From Butyriboletus loyo (lineage: Eukaryota > Basidiomycota > Agaricomycetes > Boletales > Boletaceae), in assembly GCA_038093515.1 (NCBI GenBank), contig JBBPSI010000106.1, forward strand, positions 1 through 64,000: DNA of 64,000 nt, read 5' to 3'. The notes beneath the pieces are model-generated. The model worked only from the letters and a program-made list of their open reading frames with translations. It made no database searches and was not told the origin of the DNA. Shown here piece after piece: positions 61,491 through 64,000 of the stretch. Position 1 is the stretch's first letter. Every line of letters begins with the position of its first letter. Made by a program: the position numbers and the translations under genes.

Positions 61491-62484
61491 GTCCGATAGG
61501 GTGGGCGGATGAGCGGAATTTAAGCCCGGAATGGTGTACCCGACATACTGTTGGCGAGGACCGTCGCGTCTATCGACGGTTTACCTCATGGATGGATTGA
61601 TCACCAGTCTAGCTGACAGGATGACTCGGTACTGTACCAAATTGTGTTCGGTTCGCTGGAGTGAGTACCGTCAGACCTGAGAGGCAGTTTTAGCCGATCG
61701 CTGAAACCCTGGGAATTTATGTGTACACAACTCAACTGTTCAGCGCCAGCAACTGGGAGGAGACTATCCTCATTACCAGTGAAAGCAACCTGTGCCCACG
61801 TTGACCCAGAACTGGCAATCCGAGGTTGAACCCATCGAACCCATACCTTACCCCTTCTCTCCACGCATCCCACACCTCCTTGAACGCTTCGCGGAGCAAC
61901 CTCCTGCGGGCCCCGTTCGATGACGGTTGTCGAGACCCCCAATCTTCCACCACCCGATCCTCCCACCAGAAAAATACGACCGCATTGTTTCGGGAGAAGC
62001 ACGAGTTCAGACCACAGGAACTTTCCGAGTGCCTGAGGGCACCACAGACGAATTCCCATTCTACATGCAAAATTCAACAAGCAAGCGACAAGAGCGAAGG
62101 GCATCGAGGGCGATCCGCTCTGCGTAGGTACGGACAACGTGGGCGGGGCAGTGAGCCGTTTGAGAAAATCACCACATGCCCTGGTACAAGCGAAGAAAAC
62201 ACGGGTGACATGGGTCATTCTCAGACGGGTTCAGTATTGGAAACGGCAGACGGCCATAATCGGCTGGGGTAGGTTTTCTTGAAGTATTCTTCGAAGCTTG
62301 ACACCTTCCACACCTCCTGTAGTTGTTGCGCTTGAAAAAACCGATGAACATGACAAAAAAGTGCTTTGTTGCTTTCTGGTTTAGCTGTACATGTTTCTGA
62401 GTAGAATCCAAATTAACCATTTCAAACTAAGTCACACAATGCTTCACTGCACGTATCAAGCCCCAGTCGTCGCTGGGGTCCTAA
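61491..62484. other. Unassigned stretch between modules 5 and 6
   Basis: Overlapping long frames exist on both strands (61601-62218 minus; 61826-62272 plus), without any domain that I recognise. The right end is the 3' flank of peptide copy 5. Confidence 0.35.
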
Positions 62485-62693
62485 CTAGGCGCCCGCGCAT
62501 CCTAATCCCCCAAGAAATACAAGCCATGTCAGAGAAGGATCGTTAAACATTTGAGGGGAACCAGTCCCTCACCGAACGCTGCATCAGGCTTAAAAGTATT
62601 AGTATCTGTAATACACCCTGCGCGTGCTGTCGAAGCGAGAGCTACTGCACAAAGCCAGAACACTACGAGCTTGAAGGTCGGCGTAAAGTACAT
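62485..62693 (-). CDS. Small secreted peptide precursor candidate, copy 5
   Basis: Minus-strand exons 62693-62573 and 62501-62485 join in frame to 45 residues. The start is MYFTPTFKLVVFWLCAVALA with a signal-peptide hydrophobic core. The mature part is more divergent: CITDTNTFKPDAAF, then GCAGA and stop after the phase-1 intron (gtgagg...gattag). This copy has Cys residues in the mature part (one before and one in the last exon), unlike the other copies. An upstream exon-1-like ATG (about 62846, MAMAGLL) does not join in phase, which supports a start at 62693. Confidence 0.58.
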
Positions 62694-63029
62694 TTCGTCT
62701 CTGAGATGATTGCTAATGATGAGATGGTTAGGCTTTGCCGTTCGCACATATCGTCGGAGGATTGATCGATTACCCACCAACTGCGTTGAAAGAGCAAGGA
62801 TGGCACAAAGTAGCCGCACTGGAGCAAGGAGACCCGCCATAGCCATTTTATCAGTCTCCGTGGTTCATTCACGTGGGAATGCGTACGCCCCGAGCACAGT
62901 TGGAGTTAGACCGGACATCAAAATGAAAACTCCCGAGCGAGCAGCACGAGTTCACGAAGAGCACTTCCTGTGCAAAAATTAAAACGCGTCCTGATTGACG
63001 TGTCATCACGGAATATGCAGCCGGAGAAC

Positions 63030-63450
63030 CTGAAAGGGTCAAAGATTAATATCTCAATTTCTCGCGAGAAACATTCAGCTGAGCGAGTTGTTATCGATCC
63101 GCAGCAAGGCACTGACTGACCTCTCCTCCGCAAACATCATGATGGGCTTGCCAGAACGACACCTACAAAATTATATTCCTGAGCAAAATATTTGCATTGA
63201 ACATGATATTCTTTGCACCGCCTGTGGCCAGTTCAGAGGGCATTGAATGACCGCAATGATAGTCACGCAGGTTACGATCATACCTGCCACCATTGTTTTA
63301 ATTACCCGAGGCAGTGCTGCTGTGCCAGGCTGTGGACACACCTGGGTCCTCTATGGAGAGGGATTTCAAAAATGATTGTGTCAGAGATGCACTGGTCTGA
63401 CGAGATGTTAATGTTGTCTTGGATGAGAATTATCAGAATTGGTCGGAGAG
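63030..63450 (+). pseudogene. UstYa-like pseudogene, module 6
   Basis: It keeps the upstream block (attcagctgagcgagttgttatcg near 63080), tgcaccgcctgtggccagttcagagggcattgaatgaccgcaatga (motif 1 end) and gttacgatcat-ccaccattgttttaatta (motif 2 region). A degraded tail (gatgagaattatcagaattggt) follows. Several frameshifts and deletions preclude a product. It reads away from peptide copy 5. Confidence 0.65.
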
Positions 63451-63565
63451 GGTATAGTGTATCCAACACATTGTTGTCAAATTAACATGCCGCAGTACTA
63501 ACGTTCGGTTCGTCAGAGTCAGCACTGTACACTAGCCTTCGGGCAATTGGTGTTAAAGGACAGGT

Positions 63566-64000
63566 CAGTGTCGAGTAGAACGGATTGAATCGATTGACCG
63601 GCCCTGAGACCACAGCCTTTTCAGCTCGTGGTAAGCTGCTTGTCCCTTTCCTTGTCCCAACCTTATATCTTTCGTCGTCTTCCACCACCACGTTCGAATC
63701 GAATGAAACGAGACTCCCTTACATACCAACACCCCGGGAAACCCATCAAATCGCGCGTCGACGTATGTGTGCAGTGACGCTGGACGCATCCACGCAATCC
63801 TTTCTGCGAAACAAAGTCAGGACAGACCTGGAAATGGGCCTCGTATCGTCCCTGTAATCTCCTGACAAGTACATTGAACGGGCTCGGGAATTCAATGGCC
63901 CCTTGTACGATGGCCCAAGGCAAGAGAAGAAATAAACCACTTGGTATCCGTCGCTGTCCCAGATCAGAATCATACGTGGAGACTGTCGAGGAATTTGTCG
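63566..64000 (-). pseudogene. Broken HSL-type hydrolase copy running off the window
   Basis: Minus-strand translations match the intact hydrolase at 41400-42705. Near 63790 the segment RPASLHTYVDARFDGFPGVL matches its PASLHACIDARFDGFPRTL. Then SIRTWWWKTTKDIRLGQGKG and QAAYHEL correspond to its SIRTLWWKMARD and GKGQAAYYEA. In another frame further upstream, LGPSYKGPLNSRARS matches LGTSHDGPLSSIASP. The frame changes between these blocks and the GGAEPMLD part is shortened, so the copy is decayed. The GDSAGG region would lie beyond coordinate 64000. Confidence 0.75.

Noticed and set aside
61601..62218. 205-codon minus-strand and overlapping plus-strand frames
   Set aside because: Both strands are open over the same stretch, composition is unremarkable and I recognise no domain; left as unassigned sequence.

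Overview
The window reads as nuclear DNA of a basidiomycete fungus, most likely an agaricomycete. The genes carry many short (about 50-70 nt) GT-AG introns. Several families are characteristic of mushroom-forming fungi: a GRGGSGNI-repeat (DUF3602-type) protein, Ser/Pro-rich conserved proteins, HSL-type alpha/beta hydrolases, a fungal seven-helix membrane family and UstYa-like (DUF3328) proteins. No bacterial or organellar features were seen. All names come from reading motifs in the translations; no database search was possible.

Region 1 (1-7.3 kb) is repeat-rich. It starts inside a minus-strand LTR-retrotransposon gag with a small membrane ORF just upstream. A 1.05-kb inverted repeat follows, made of two LTR-like copies facing each other. 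A DUF3602-type gene lies at 3.2-4.2 kb. The rest holds no recognisable gene.

Region 2 (7.3-44.3 kb) is ordinary, gene-dense housekeeping DNA: a Ser/Pro-rich protein; TRAPP subunit Trs33; the N-recognin E3 ubiquitin ligase UBR1; mitochondrial-type glutamyl-tRNA synthetase; a single-pass membrane protein; a GH3-family acyl-acid amido synthetase with one reading-frame discrepancy; an intact type I metacaspase with a long Pro/His-rich prodomain; a very long Ser-rich protein; a secreted purple acid phosphatase; an HSL-type alpha/beta hydrolase; and a proline-iminopeptidase-like hydrolase.

Region 3 (44.3-64.0 kb) is the unusual part. A divergent module recurs about six times, in intact and decayed forms. 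One side encodes a tiny secreted peptide: a signal peptide ending in a LCALALAAP-like stretch, a short acidic or variable segment, then a phase-1 intron and a 17-nt last exon ending Gly-Ala-stop. The other side encodes a UstYa-like oxidase-family protein with two HxxHC motifs. Copies lie at about 44.6-45.5, 46.6-47.4, 54.8-56.3, 58.4-59.5, 60.0-61.6 and 62.5-63.5 kb. An extra intact UstYa-like gene at 47.8 kb has lost one His in each HxxHC motif. The copies at 54.8-56.3 kb form an apparently complete pair. UstYa-family proteins modify ribosomally made peptides in ascomycete dikaritin pathways (ustiloxin, phomopsin, asperipin), so the array is a candidate basidiomycete RiPP-like locus that expands and decays by local duplication. 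This link is inference from co-duplication and family membership.

Inside the array sits a second tandem duplication: a seven-helix membrane gene plus a downstream But2-like gene. The first unit (49.0-51.1 kb) has lost about 260 bp and its downstream gene, and the second (51.9-54.1 kb) looks intact. The array is bracketed by relatives of one HSL hydrolase: an intact gene at 41.4-42.7 kb and a broken minus-strand copy at the window's right edge.
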